Shown: positions 10,631-21,950 of the stretch, in pieces
Layout of the letters: every line of letters begins with the position of its first letter
How positions within the stretch are numbered: the first letter of the stretch is position 1
Assembly (NCBI GenBank): GCA_003439945.1
Contig: QVRM01002806.1
Coordinates: 329,501 to 393,500 of the forward strand
DNA: 64,000 nucleotides
Reading direction: 5' to 3'
Source of the DNA: Dermanyssus gallinae
Lineage: Eukaryota > Arthropoda > Arachnida > Mesostigmata > Dermanyssidae
Position numbers and translations under genes: made by a program
The notes under the pieces: model-generated
The model's input: the letters and a program-made list of their open reading frames with translations, nothing else
What the model was told of the DNA's origin: nothing
The model's database searches: none

Positions 10631-11355
10631 AAACTATACAGCGACGCACAGACCCGTTGACATTAAGATAGATATTGGTGAATCAATTAGCCGGCCAGTG
10701 AGCTTCACATCAATGTTGCAGCTTCGCGCTTGTCGGCTTGTCCGGCTTCCTTTAGAGTAAACAATTTAATGAAGTTGTCTCAAAGAGTCACCATCATTTA
10801 CCGAGCTGGATATCGGTGAGCAGCTTCGCCGATGCAAAGTTGGCCTATATGACGCATTAATATGTACATCTACAAGCTAACATAACGCGTTCTCTGCAGA
10901 CAGATGAGCCGCATTTGATTATAAACGTTTTGCTTAAGTGTTTTGCTGTATGCATCTCGTGAACTATCGTGAGTGCATCTACGCTGCTCAGAATAATCTG
11001 TTCGTAGAAATCTGCACACCATTAGCTACAGTGGTGGCCAGGCGTAGAGGACATGCTAAACTAAAATTATTCAAGTACATATATTATTATCACATTTATT
11101 TAACTCGTATTGAGTATGTAGATAACATTGCCACTTCTTAAACTGTTGTCAGCTGCTGTCGGCATGTCTTTCGAAAGAGGCAATCCAGCGATCTCTTTGC
11201 ATGGGCCGGGCAGGCGGACACACTGAATACTTTTGTACACGCTTGAGAGCATAGTCGACAGATGCATTCTGTGTACTTCTTGTGAAAGTTTGCATTTAAA
11301 CAAATCAGGTGGTGAGAGCCACGAACTATATCTGATGTACCTGATACAGATGTGG
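10631..11355. other. Junction between duplicate copies
   Basis: Copy A homology ends at 10,991. The segment 10,992-11,355 has no partner inside the window, probably because its partner lies left of base 1. Cysteine-rich open frames on the minus strand (11,100-11,371) have no recognised domain. No RNA gene or gene start is supported. Confidence 0.5.
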
Positions 11356-11861
11356 CGATTGTCACATGCATAACCTGACCAGAGGTGAAAGCTACAAAAA
11401 TTGCACAGGTCTCATTTCATCCGTCAGACTTGTTTCACCTTATTTTCTTTTAATTCCGAGGCAAAGCTTTTGAATGATACTGTACGCGGTGTCTTCTACT
11501 CCAATCGAATTATCTTAACAACCGCTGCGCAGCCTGACACAAAGCACACAAAACGGCTTCTTACCTGCATTGACAAGCAAAGTGCTCGCTTCATGTACAT
11601 TGCAAGCAAACCAGAGTTTGCTCGAATGGGGTGTCCTCATACTCCGTCAAATCCCTACATTAGTTTTGGAACAATCTTGAGGGTTATGAGACTATTTTTT
11701 TGTTAATACATTATATTTGCACAGGCGTTTGCTGAACTGGGTATATTTAAGTTAGCGACTTTGTTCATCAGATCAAGATAAGATGCAGTTTTTGTTACAT
11801 CTCGTTATTCCTCAATGCAACTATTAATGAAAATTTCTTCTATAACCATAATCAGTAAATA

Positions 11862-11929
11862 GCAGTCACGTGTCAGTATATGCCCCTACGGGACGACTTA
11901 CCCAGCCCGGGTGTTAATAAATAATAATA
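11862..11929 (+). mobile_element. 68-bp insertion with 11-bp target duplication and TAA tail
   Basis: Copy B has this segment between two copies of atcagtaaata (11,851-11,861 and 11,930-11,940). Copy A has the single uninterrupted target (507-517). It ends in a TAATAATAA-like tail, as a 5'-truncated non-LTR element or SINE would. Confidence 0.8.
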
Positions 11930-12262
11930 ATCAGTAAATAAATAATGTTTAAAAACGTGATCTAATTTACTAAGACAAATGTCTTAATACTGATTAAAAT
12001 CGACATTGCGCTAAAAGCGCACTTTAATAGTCACTTACTCTTAATATTTGAATTTTTCTTTATTTTTAACGATACGTATTTCTTAAGTGGTTACAGTATA
12101 ATATAACCTAACGACGTTAGTAAGGGTACAATATTCGAAATCTAATTTCTAAACAAGGCATCTGATTCCTACCTTTCTGAATTGGGCGTGTGGGTCGAAC
12201 CACACATTATATAGGTAATAAATACACATATATAATGGAAAACTTTCGCATATATATCTATA

Positions 12263-12294
<32 letters not shown>

Positions 12295-13057
12295 GGTATA
12301 TATATATAATAGATATGTATATATATATATAGATATAATATAGATATATCATTATATATATATTATGTGTATTTATTATATGTATATATATATTCTTATG
12401 ACTTATATATATATATGATATCATCTCTATTATATTATATATATATATATATATCTCTCTTATATCTATCTATATATTTTATTTTATTAAATAATATATT
12501 TTAACGCAATACATGACTGAAAAAGAGGATTATTTAGGGCGACGTCTATTTTATTTTAGTTGTCATTTCGAGTTATATTGTCAAGTTATATCTCAGTGTG
12601 CTCTTTTGCCTTGCGTGTTGTTGTATCGCCAATTTCACGGTATAGGTATTTACTTCTGTTTTTACTATTTTATTTCTCTCTTTTCAACCCCAAACCCTTG
12701 TACCACTTTTCATAACAAAAACTTAAGCATGTGAATGTATGCAGTTCCCCTAATAAACCATGTCTGAATTGAATAGAATTTAAAACATATCAGACACAGG
12801 CGATAGCATCTTCTGCAAAACGCTTTTGATTCTTACAATTGTTGAAAATGCGTCAAACAAATGCGTGATGAGTGTACACCTGCAGTGAATGCTCCCATTG
12901 TCTCCTGTGCAGCAAGCAGAACTGTCCCTCTACGCCTGCTGAAGTTTTACAGTTACAACAAACCGGCTATATAAAAAAAATCCTCCACTCCTGGACGAGG
13001 TGGCCAGCGACTCTGGCACGAGAAGCCGTGGGTAGATAGTGCCTGTTTGTGTCCCGA
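11930..13057. other. 3' flank of IR copy B
   Basis: Matches 507-1498 of copy A. It includes an AT-rich block (about 12,240-12,480) of imperfect TA repeats in place of the two palindromes of copy A. No gene. Confidence 0.6.
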
Positions 13058-13358
13058 CTATTTTACAGCGTGGCGGCATTGGTGACAAGCGATAACAGCT
13101 TTTTCTGCAAGAAAGGCGATCGTTGCGAGAGCATGGCCGCCACCGAGCATCGTAAATAGCCAGAAGAAGTCTTCCACGTGCATCGTCTCGCCTTCGCCAG
13201 TGCTGAGAGCCTCACCGACCTGCTGTGTCACGTAGCACGCCGAATTCGAAGGGTCCAGCAGGAAGCGCCGTATCCACGGAACGTCGCCCTGGTCTAGCCA
13301 GCGTAGTCTGGGCGAGTCGTCGAAGCCGCCGACCAAGCAATAGACTGAGGTTAAACGG
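13058..13358 (-). CDS. IR copy B exon 9 (end of S2, M4, stop)
   Basis: 301 bp, the same length as copy A, ending in TAG at 13058-13060. M4 is conserved (HVEDFFWLFTMLGGGHALA). The phase-correct acceptor is atagatag; the competing tcag ten bases inside is also kept. Confidence 0.88.
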
Positions 13359-13549
13359 CTATCTATTTACCAAAAACGAAAAACCTAAAGCGGATTGGAT
13401 ACAGGCTTTACAGACGGATGGTAAGCATCAGCAACATTTACAGACGACGGACAGTAAGTAGCAGCAACATTTTACAAGAAATTAAGCACTAGTAATTCTA
13501 TTTTACATATATGTTTAGTTGAATATTAGAAAAAAGCGAACAGAAGTAA

Positions 13550-14340
13550 GAACACTGGCGCTGAACAAAAAGTGATACCTCATACCACGGGTCAAGGAAA
13601 TGTTCTCCCCTAACGCTAACCTTAGATGGCCAGGATTCAGTTGGTCTAGATCGCCCGGTATCTGGGAATGCACCTAGACAGGGGACCACCAAGCACAACC
13701 AAGCATAGCTCCGGCAGCACAAAATGGCCACTAAGGTATTTAGTATAACCTGGCTGATGCCAACTAAACTCATGCGAGTTAAGATGGCGCCTCATGAAGT
13801 TGGTGGCCAAATTCATAATCTTCGTCACAACCCCGGTGTGGCCATCAACCGCTCTGCCTGCAGCCAGCAATAGAGCGTCTCGGAGCAAAGACCAATGCGT
13901 GACTGCCTTGGGTATTACAATGACCTAAGGCAAAAGCGGCTTGTTTTGTTCTGGCTAGTACAGTTCCCCTGGCTCTTGAAAGCCGGTGAGTCACGCCGCT
14001 AGTGGGAAGACCCGGCAAGAAAGAAAGACGAGGAAATTAATTAGACCTTCGACATTTGGCAGGCCGAATGGGACTCTATTCCGAACGGAGCGCCCGGGAA
14101 CCAGTTAAGGACTTTAATTCCGGATATCAGGGTCTGAGTAGAATGGCCAGACGGTGAGCTGACACTCTACAAGCCCTGATCTTCACCGGACGCCGGGACA
14201 TTCAGCCTTACCTATTTGAAACGATGGCATAATAAAAACTTTGATACAGATCATTTTCAAATCACGTACCTACTTGACCAGTATGACTGTGCGATCAAGA
14301 ACTTCCTGTACACCAAGGACACCATGACCTTGTAATCCAG
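13550..14340 (+). mobile_element. Non-LTR retrotransposon remnant, copy B
   Basis: Counterpart of 2325-3075 in the last intron of copy B. It keeps the LTG-like segment (FTGRRDIQPYLFE) and the WQAEWDS / LIPDIR blocks. It has about 130 bp not present in A around 13,910-14,035. Confidence 0.6.
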
Positions 14341-14526
14341 AAACGGTTCTTCTCCTATACAAACAAGTAATGGCCCGGGCTAGCTAGGATCTTAAACTAC
14401 TCTCCCTTCCAATCGTTTGAAGTTATGCTTGTGCAGTCTCTCATCAGATAGGGATGCTGGTATGACTGGCTTTTACTGGGTCGGATAGCCATCACAAACA
14501 CTCCATGTAACCGAAAGAGCACGTAC

Positions 14527-14739
14527 CTTTTGTCGATTTCTTTTATGAGTGTGCGATTTGTGTCAGTACGGTAGTACCACGTCGTTTGCGTTTGACAGGC
14601 CGACTCTGGGCTCTCGTAGAAATAATGGCCCTTTACCATTGGACAGAGCTGCGGAAGCATCAGTTTGAAGCAAAATTCATCCGTAAAGAGAACACCTCGA
14701 CGCGAAACTATGTTGTTCAGTGTTTCCTGGGCAAAATAG
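14527..14739 (-). CDS. IR copy B exon 8 (S2)
   Basis: 213 bp, acceptor tgtgtag, donor AAAAG/GTACGT. It is open throughout, with two residues different from copy A (T for M, T for I). Confidence 0.85.
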
Positions 14740-15322
14740 CTACACAGAAATCATTACAGAACGTAGATTAAAACGAGCGGACATAACCACAGTAAAAAAT
14801 GACAATCGGCAACTATTTTTCAATAATCCATCATCAATTTTCACCTAAACGTCGCATCACTATGTAATGTGTATTACACGTATATTGCAAATTAATGTTT
14901 GGCCTCTAGATGTATATAGTTTGTATTTCTTGGGTGTTCCAGAAAGTCGTTTAGAGAGCTCCATTCTAATCAGAGGATCTTCGTGATGGCGAGCGTGTGT
15001 TGTTAACGCCAGCTATTGCTGTGGACTGTGCTTTGGCGAATCAATTTCAGTTGTTTCTGCTGTTTTGTCACCATTACAAATGCGATCGTACCGCAATGCG
15101 GCGGCTTAATCGATTTCGTAATAAAGAATTTGACGGGACATAACATATCCGACAAAATGGGCGTAATGTAAATTATTCTGGGTGACTGGCCGTATATGGA
15201 GACAACATGCTAATTTTGTAAAGCTAGGCGTCGAAGAACTTATCACAACGCACTATGTTATCAAAACGAATACCAGTGCACTATATATATATATATATAC
15301 ACGGTTGTAGGCAAATTCTTAC

Positions 15323-15402
15323 CGACTAAACGGAACATCCGTATCGGGCTTCATTCTATGATACATGGCAACAATTTCCTTCCAGTACGGGGCCTCCAAA
15401 TT
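15323..15402 (-). CDS. IR copy B exon 7 (S2)
   Basis: 80 bp, same acceptor, donor GTCG/GTAAGA. It has two conservative residue changes from copy A (K for R, S for N). Confidence 0.82.
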
Positions 15403-16167
15403 CTGAAATATGATGCGTTTTAAATCTCTACGTCATTCCCATCCAACAATTGACCGTATGCTTACTAAAAGTCTATTTCCAGCTTTTATCAACATTACAA
15501 TCATTATGTGGCGCTCATTTGTAGTCATAATCGACTTATGTAGACTTTGTCCAGTAGAATATGGTAACAACAGGACATTGCACAGTCAAATTTAACAAAA
15601 ATGTGTTTCTACCACTACGCACAATGACAAGCATAATTGGTATTGAACGTGTATCATGATTCACCATCACCAATCATGATTGATATTCAACGTTTATACT
15701 AAACCCACTTGCGCTGTATGAAGAGTGTTACTAACAAGATGATGCCACTAAACTGATCAGAACACTGCAGCGAGACCTGTTTCAATTTTATTTCTATTTA
15801 TATGTGATATACCTATATGTCAGAAGTACGGTTACTATCCTGGAGTCGGGGCAGTGCCGTCAGGTCTTACGGTCCCTGCAGCGTCTTCGGACCCGACGGT
15901 GATCATCGAAACCTATAATTTGGAGTATCTAAACTGGACCTTAATGCAAGTCCTTCAGAACGCATACAAGTACATTGCAAATCTTGGCTTTTGCAAGCTG
16001 CGTTTTTGGCACAGCTTGGGTGTCTACTGTAGCTCTCTCTACCCAGGTTTAAATGTAAGTGTTGACAAGCCGGCTAGGCGTCAATGAGGATAGTCCACTT
16101 TATCGTAGGCATACTATTGAACAAATTCTCTAATGTGACCATGCGTGCATACCGAGCTGGACCTCAC
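15403..16167 (-). other. IR copy B intron 6/7 with empty mariner site
   Basis: Shares most sequence with copy A, but the segment near 15,425-15,505 is unrelated to the matching position in A (about 3,994-4,190). The empty mariner site is at about 15,795-15,810. Confidence 0.55.
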
Positions 16168-16319
16168 CGAGAGAATGAATGGGACGTCTCCATGCATCAT
16201 CGGTAATAGACGGGGCCGATCGACGATGTCCTTCATGGAGCGAATTCGTTCCGTCTCCACCTCGACCATGTAGCTCGACTTGAGCGCGGTTTGCATATAG
16301 TTCGATATGAGAAACATAC
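16168..16319 (-). CDS. IR copy B exon 6 (end of M3 to S2)
   Basis: 152 bp, acceptor gccgcag, donor CTCTCG/GTGAGG. The LKSSYMVEV gating segment is conserved, with one residue change (R for H after DRP). Confidence 0.88.
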
Positions 16320-16585
16320 CTGCGGCGTTCAGTCAATCAAGAAGTACAGAACAGCCACTGTGACACGTACGATCTTAACATGAATAGAAATTAAATTTAT
16401 AACACTAATGATGGAAATCTCTACAAAAAGGCGTGTTCTTGGTAATCAAACCACTTTCGGTAGAAACTTGTTATTAGGGATACAAATGCAGGATGCCTTC
16501 GAGCTTGTGACAAGATTCAGCGCTTTTAGTGACGTTATGCGCATTATTGAGCAAAATATGCTGTGCCCCATTATTTTCCATTTTT

Positions 16586-17276
16586 TTATTATTGACTGTT
16601 TATTGTCTGCTTTGGCAAAATAATACGTTTACGCACATCGCATTTCTACAGTGGCAAAACACTAGACTTGCAAAATCTCGTCACTGATGCCAGAGCTTTT
16701 ATACCCCCGATTCTTCTGCTACCTTGCCTACAACGAGCAGGCTCACTCAATCGCCTTGGACGATGTATCACACCGTTTCGTGGTCAAATCGATAATTTTA
16801 ACAAAAATGGCATCGATGAGGAGCCCACTAGTTACTTTCATGTAACTTGGCGTGAACTGGAAGCAGCTTAAAAAAACATCGTAGCATTCGCTTGGGCTTC
16901 TGTCGAGTCAAGTCGTTATACGAACTTAGGCCGATTGTATTCGATTGGTTGCAATTATTTTGTAGATAATTAAGTATTTACCTATATGTTTGAATGGTTG
17001 CGTTGAGATGCGACTTGGTCCCTGAGTGACTGTACCACACGTCTGGCAAAGCCGTTTGCATTAAAAAAAAATGCAGACGATGCGACGTGTGACGAGGCGA
17101 GACAGGTTTACCGTTTAAATGCAGAGAGTAAGAGTAGCATGGCATTTTGAAGCGTGCTCAGAACGTTTGCTCTCGTAGTAGTAGTGGTAGAAGTAGCTTT
17201 CTTTCGAGGCACGTGAAACGTATTGCCAATTGTATTTAAGGCTAAGCATTATTGACACTTTACGATTTGCCTTTTG
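16586..17276. other. Segment of about 690 bp present only in copy B
   Basis: Copy A reads straight across (near 6,597). The segment has no clear terminal repeats or target duplication by eye. It holds a short open frame of 67 codons (16,668-16,871) with no recognised domain. It may be an insertion in B or a deletion in A. Confidence 0.6.
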
Positions 17277-17637
17277 CTAATCAACTGCGCCACAGGGCGC
17301 ACCGTATGATACACCGCTCAAGGCCACCATGAATGACTCTTCTCTTTATACACGAAGAGCTTCGGAACAATTAGGGATACGCCAGTATTTGCGCCAGCTA
17401 TTCGTAGGATATTTTACAAGTACAAGAATAGAATTAAAGGGTTTTCCGAAGCCCGGGACACACCCCTAGGGTTTGCGTAGCGTCGGACTAATTCAAGTAA
17501 GACGCTTTCAAAAGGAATTTGGTATACGAATGCGGTTGCGGTACAAGGCGCTTTCTGATAGAAGGCTGCCGCAACTGCCGTTATATTTCCACGCAATACG
17601 GTGCGCGTCTCGAAATTGTTCTGCTGCTGCTGCTCAC

Positions 17638-17854
17638 CAAGTGTCCAGGCACCAAAGATCATCTTCGATGAGTATGCCAGCTGCGCGGAGCGACCGCTGC
17701 TGAGAGTATGTGACGCCTCGAGGAAAAACGATTGCACATAAGCCCAGAAGTAGATATATAAGTACTTTCGCCAGTTAGCTCGATCAAAGATGGCATTAAA
17801 CAGCGAACTCAAGATTACAGCAACGATCAGAAACGCCGTCAGGGTGGGGTATAC
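17638..17854 (-). CDS. IR copy B exon 5 (M1, pore loop, start of M3)
   Basis: 217 bp with the same splice sites and phases as copy A. M1 and the pore segment are conserved, with one residue changed (Y for H). A short CTG run just inside the intron is one unit shorter than in copy A. Confidence 0.88.
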
Positions 17855-18553
17855 CTGCAATACAGAATGATAAGCTCTTAGTCAATCGCACATACAAATG
17901 TTATTATGCTCATAAATACTTGTTTGAGTATACGCTCGATTTATCTCTTGTATCACACCCCAATGGTGATCATCTCCACAAACACCGGCCAATTATACTG
18001 CGGTGGTAAATGTTGAGGGGGGGGGGCTTGAACAACATGCACGCCAATTAGTTGAGCGAATATAAAATGCCACTGATGTGCCTAAGGGAAATTTCGATTG
18101 TACAACTGTACTTACGAAAAGAAAACTTCAACCGTGAATCAAAGTGAATTAGCCCGCTCGATTAGTGAGCCCATCGATCGAGCCTGTTTCAGGCCAGAAA
18201 GTAAATCGAGGATGTCAGATTCACTTGATTACGTCATAAACTATAAATGCGTTGGTTGTACATATCTTACAAAATTCGGAACCAAACATGTATATCCCAT
18301 TTTCTGACCTACGTGTATGTTGGCAATGTGGCAAAATATTGCAAATCGGTAAAATGAAAAGATGATTAACCAATATTAGGTAGCATATGTCGAGATTTTT
18401 GTTTGTGTATTTAAAGCGACACTCGTAGTTCGACTTCTAACACAGGCTAATGAGGGAACATTACAGAGAAAAAGCTTCAAAATATTGCACTTGCGTCTTT
18501 TCTTTCGCCTATTGATTATGAGAGCTTATTGATTTGCTCTTGTTTCCTCCTAC

Positions 18554-18718
18554 CTCAGTAAAGAGTCCTTCGTCGGAAAAGAAAGAACTGGCTTTTGTAA
18601 AACGCTGCTTCATACCCGACGTGATTTTCATCTCTAAGCTTTTCAGCGCATACGCTTTCGGGAAGATATCGTCCACAGGATTAACGCGTACGTTTGGTTG
18701 AATCAATATATCACACAC
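18554..18718 (-). CDS. IR copy B exon 4 (S1, second part)
   Basis: 55 codons, donor GAG/GTAGGA, phase 0 to phase 0, joining exon 5. It is identical to copy A except one residue (LKSLE here). Confidence 0.8.
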
Positions 18719-19035
18719 CTGATGATGAGATCGTGCAAGTCATGTTACCTTCTCTACGGTTAGAATGCTTCTGGGAGTTCTGTGTTAGCGTAGAGTAGGC
18801 AACAGAGTCTGCTGTAGCCGGCTGTATGAAACTACGCATCCTATAAGCAGTGGCGGTCTAAAAAATTCCCTACTGAATGGAATGGGCAAAAATTAGAGAA
18901 CAATTAAACAAATTACTAAAAGTGAATCACTTGTAAATATCGTTTTAGCGACAAAACTTAATAAAAGCTAAATTATTTGCTTATAACGTAAACGATATTT
19001 TCTTATTGTTTTTAAACCAATTTACAGCACTCAAC

Positions 19036-19047
19036 GTTATATATATT

Positions 19048-19099
<52 letters not shown>
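19036..19099. repeat. (TA)n microsatellite
   Basis: Alternating TA interrupted by occasional TT and GT. It sits where FB1 is inserted in copy A. Confidence 0.9.
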
Positions 19100-19100
<1 letters not shown>

Positions 19101-19262
19101 TCGCTGGAGTACATGCCAGCGACTTTCCATTGAAGTTCTGCGGGGCAACTCGATTTCAAGTCTAGGATTGCTTACCGAGTTACGCAGACCAGGGCTATTC
19201 GCGGCTGAATGTGAACACGCTCACTTAGACAAACTTGTGATGCGGATTGATGAGTATATTTA
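19100..19262 (+). repeat. Dispersed conserved fragment, copy 1
   Basis: The plus-strand frame RLSIEVLRGNSISSLGLL ... LRRPGLFAAECEHAHLDKLV resembles segments at 37,395-37,548 and 30,180-30,360. Copy A keeps only the last part (from about 9,418). The family is not recognised; it is probably part of a mobile element or a duplicated gene fragment. Confidence 0.5.
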
Positions 19263-19299
19263 GGCTATATATACATATATAATACTCGTGTGTACATAA

Positions 19300-19494
19300 C
19301 TTATCTGCAAGATCGCGATAACCTCCGTAGAAGTTTCCGTCGGCGTCCATCATTCCGTAGGTTGCGTCACCGTTGACCTCAACTTTAAGATGAATGCCCA
19401 TCGCCCAGGTTATGTTGGAAATGATTGAACCAACCAACCCATACGCATGGCGTTCTCCATTGGGCCTCGTCTCGAACATCAGATGAGGAATAAA
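19300..19494 (-). CDS. IR copy B exon 3 (S1, first part)
   Basis: Acceptor tatcttag, then the same 65-codon frame as in copy A with two residue changes (N/D and E/D near the 3' end; NRD/NGD). The donor shows the same phase problem as copy A. Confidence 0.75.
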
Positions 19495-19598
19495 CTAAGA
19501 TACGCTAGATACCCAGGCGTGATAATCATGATTAGTGTAAATCACTTTACGAATTTCTTTACCTTTACGATGTTTTTGTATTGATTAAAAATACAAAC

Positions 19599-19836
19599 CT
19601 GAGTGATCTTCCTGCATCTACCACCCTCCACATATCTCACTGGAGTGTCGGCTATGTAAAGGACACGAATTTCACCCGGCCCATTACTCCCTATAACTGT
19701 ACTATCGAAGACAAGAACAACTAAACGTGTTCCGGCTTTGTAGCAAATTCGATTATCACGTTCGCAATAGAGTTCATTTACACCAACGGTAAGATAGAAC
19801 ATACTCTTAACATGATGCGACATACATTCCGTCCTT
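19599..19836 (-). CDS. IR copy B exon 2 (N-terminal domain, intact)
   Basis: Acceptor atattttcag, donor ACTCAG/GTTTGT, one base plus 79 codons, phase 0 at exit. It encodes a cysteine-containing segment (NELYCERDNRICYKAG) and RLVVLVFDSTVIGS. The homologous exon in copy A carries two stops and an indel. Confidence 0.75.
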
Positions 19837-20109
19837 CTGAAAATATCCGAAGCAGTCTAGTAAAACGCTAAGATCTATAGGCGCTTAGTTGTAACTCTGA
19901 ATGGTTGGCTGGCTGCCAATGTCCTACTTTTTGGTGCAATCACCTCCAGTACACCGTTCGCTACTTCTACATACTTCTACACTGGCGATTAGCAGAGCCG
20001 ACAGACTTGTAAGTTTGAAAATTAGGGTTAAAAAATAAAAGTTTGTCTCCTCTGTGCTAATTCATGGGCCAGGCCTTGTCAGCCTCTTGTTTTCTGTACG
20101 TTTCTGAAC

Positions 20110-20359
20110 CTGAAAATCATCCATGACACATGCAGGCGACTCGTTTCACTCACTTCCAACCCGCAGCCATTAAGCGTCATGTTAGAGAACGCTGTCTCTC
20201 GGTTAATCGCGTACCACGACGACATTGTCGCTTGAAGTGTGGACTGGGAGAACGAAACGCTATGCACGTACCGCAATGTAGCTGGTCTAAATACAACTGA
20301 CCAGACACCAGCGGCATTGAATTAGCAAACAAGCTCGAAACAGCCGCTAAGCTATACAT
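20110..20359 (-). pseudogene. IR copy B exon 1 (4-bp frameshift)
   Basis: Same ATG context as copy A (MYSLAAVSSLFANSMPLV), then four bases are missing where A reads through EVWPVVF. The original frame resumes downstream (YVHSVSFSQSTLQATM). A 12-bp in-frame deletion removes four codons near the 3' end. Donor TTTTCAG/GTTCAG is kept. Confidence 0.75.
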
Positions 20360-20711
20360 AAGCTATACAGCGAGGCACAGACCCGTTGACATGAAGATAG
20401 ATATCGGTGAATCAATTAGCCGTCGGTGAGCTTCACATAAATGTTGCAGCTTCGCGCTTGTTCGGCTTCCTTTAGAGTAAACAATTTAATGAAGTTGTCT
20501 CAAAGAGTCACCATCATTTACCGAGCTGGATATCGGTGAGCAGCTTCGCCGCTGCAAAGTTGGCATATATGACGCATATATATGTACATCTAAAAGCTAA
20601 CATAACGCGTTTTGTGCAGGCAGATGAGTCGCATTTGATAATAAACGTTTTGCTTTAGTGTTTTGCTGTATGCATCTCGTGAACTATCGTGAGTGCATCT
20701 ACGCTGCTCAG

Positions 20712-21369
20712 GAGTAGTCTACGCGCTAGAACGTTTGAGTCGTTTTATTGACTACGAGCATGGCTATTTGCAACTAAACTACAATCGCTGCTGCAACCAC
20801 TTGCCAAGGCTGGTTAAACAATAGTTAACAAACAATACAATTACCAAGCGGCTATGATCCGAATGTTTTAAGGAAATTTGATATACGTAGAGCTATGTGT
20901 ATCGGTCCTCAATCAAATATAGTAGTAATAATAATAATAATAATATATAAACCTTCATATATATACATATATATCGTGTGCCATTGTGCGAACTCACACG
21001 CAGAATGCGTCTTACTCTATCTCTCTCTTTCTCTCTCCATCTCTCTCTCTCTCGCTTGTTTTGTCACAGAGTTCCGAGCCGAAGTTGCCCGTATGGTCAT
21101 GTCGCGAGCAGCGGCTTGTCTATGCTGAGTCAGTATGTGGTACGTACGCGTGAATTCGACGTGGGCGCGTGACTCGACGTCTATCTGAGTGAAGTGTGAC
21201 ACACACTCGAAGCCGAAACGCATTTATCGGCGCGATATCGGGCACGCCAAGCCGCGCGCGGATAGCCGATTCGCTACAGCCGACAGCGTGGCGTTGTCGC
21301 GAGCAGTATAATCAGGTCATTGACAGGAGAGTCGCGCCGACTCCAACAACTATAAGTTCGGCTGCTACA

Positions 21370-21401
<32 letters not shown>

Positions 21402-21764
21402 TACTACGGAGGAGGAAGAGGAGAAGACAGAGAAGAAGACGGAGACGAAAGACCTATATGCCAAGTCAACATACAAGGGCGCAGCTTTTCTCCCTTCTTT
21501 CCGCCACATTTGATATCTGTATATCTTAGCCAGCACGTTTATCTGTACGTTTATCTGCTGCCTAGGGCAAGCAAGGGTATCATCTTCTGTTGTTTGTTCG
21601 TTCGTCTGTTGGCGGTGTCCTGCTTTTGGTTTGCGCGATCCTCCGACGCCCTGACAAGCCATAGCAAATCTTGCCTGCTGCTGCTTGTTATAGTTGTAGC
21701 TGTTAGTATTAATATGAGTTGTAGTAGTAGTGTTAGTAGTAGTAGTCGTCGAAGTATTTGTAGT
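20712..21764. other. Region upstream of IR copy B, no gene seen
   Basis: Contains a (TAA)n run (about 20,925-20,945), a CT-rich tract (21,016-21,053), CpG-rich sequence (about 21,060-21,340), and an (ACT)n run (about 21,367-21,395). On position it could hold the receptor promoter, but no element can be named. Confidence 0.45.
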
Positions 21765-21950
21765 GTCGAGCCCGGTGGCGTGGTGGCTTAAGTCTGCGCC
21801 TTGCAACCGGAGGGGACACATAGACGCGCGGGTTCGAGCCCCACCGTTGCACCGATTTGTATTGATGGGGATCCGTCTATGAAGCAATGTGAAAAACAGT
21901 ATCGTGGACGTTAAATCTTGGCTGAAAGTCAGCCCCGAAAGGATTTTTTT
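21765..21950 (+). mobile_element. tRNA-derived SINE, family 1, copy a
   Basis: The head has an A-box-like TGGCGTGGTGG and a B-box GGTTCGAGCCC. The tail includes gtggacgttaaat, cttggctgaaagtcagcccc and a T-run. It matches 30,784-30,977 along its whole length, and both copies lie in TAG-rich repeats. Confidence 0.75.

Larger units (their letters stand above)
1..10991. repeat. Tandem duplication, copy A (left end beyond window)
   Basis: Bases 1-10,991 align in the same order and orientation to 11,356-20,711. The match starts at the first base of the window, so copy A begins before it. It ends at 10,991, where the two copies diverge after a shared stretch ending gtgcatctacgctgctcag. The copy contains one nine-exon receptor gene on the minus strand. 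Relative to copy B it carries extra material: a mariner (4476-5795), a fold-back element (8363-9398), about 360 bp around 1,940-2,330, and two AT palindromes. Confidence 0.95.
13058..20359 (-). pseudogene. Ionotropic receptor (IR/iGluR-like), copy B, exon 1 frameshifted
   Basis: The same nine-exon gene as copy A, on the minus strand: 20110-20359, 19599-19836, 19300-19494, 18554-18718, 17638-17854, 16168-16319, 15323-15402, 14527-14739 and 13058-13358. Exons 2-9 are open with conserved splice sites. Exon 1 has lost 4 bp near 20,306 relative to copy A, which shifts the frame, and 12 bp in frame near 20,136. If translation really starts in exon 1, copy B is a pseudogene. If a different first exon is used upstream of 20,712, copy B could still make a receptor. 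Promoter and upstream exons were not identified. Confidence 0.78.
11356..20711. repeat. Tandem duplication, copy B
   Basis: This is the direct repeat of 1-10,991. Its true left edge lies somewhere in 10,992-11,356, because the matching part of copy A is outside the window. It ends at 20,711. Copy B lacks the mariner and the fold-back element. It has its own 68-bp insertion (11,862-11,929), an AT-rich expansion (12,240-12,480) and a segment of about 690 bp near 16,586-17,276 with no counterpart in A. Confidence 0.95.

Noticed and set aside
10592..10760. Plus-strand frames over exon 1 of the receptor
   Set aside because: They are shadows of the minus-strand exon and are not kept in copy B.
11100..11371. 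Cysteine-rich minus-strand frames between the duplicate copies
   Set aside because: No start context, splice sites or recognised cysteine pattern; the matching part of copy A is outside the window, so conservation cannot be tested.
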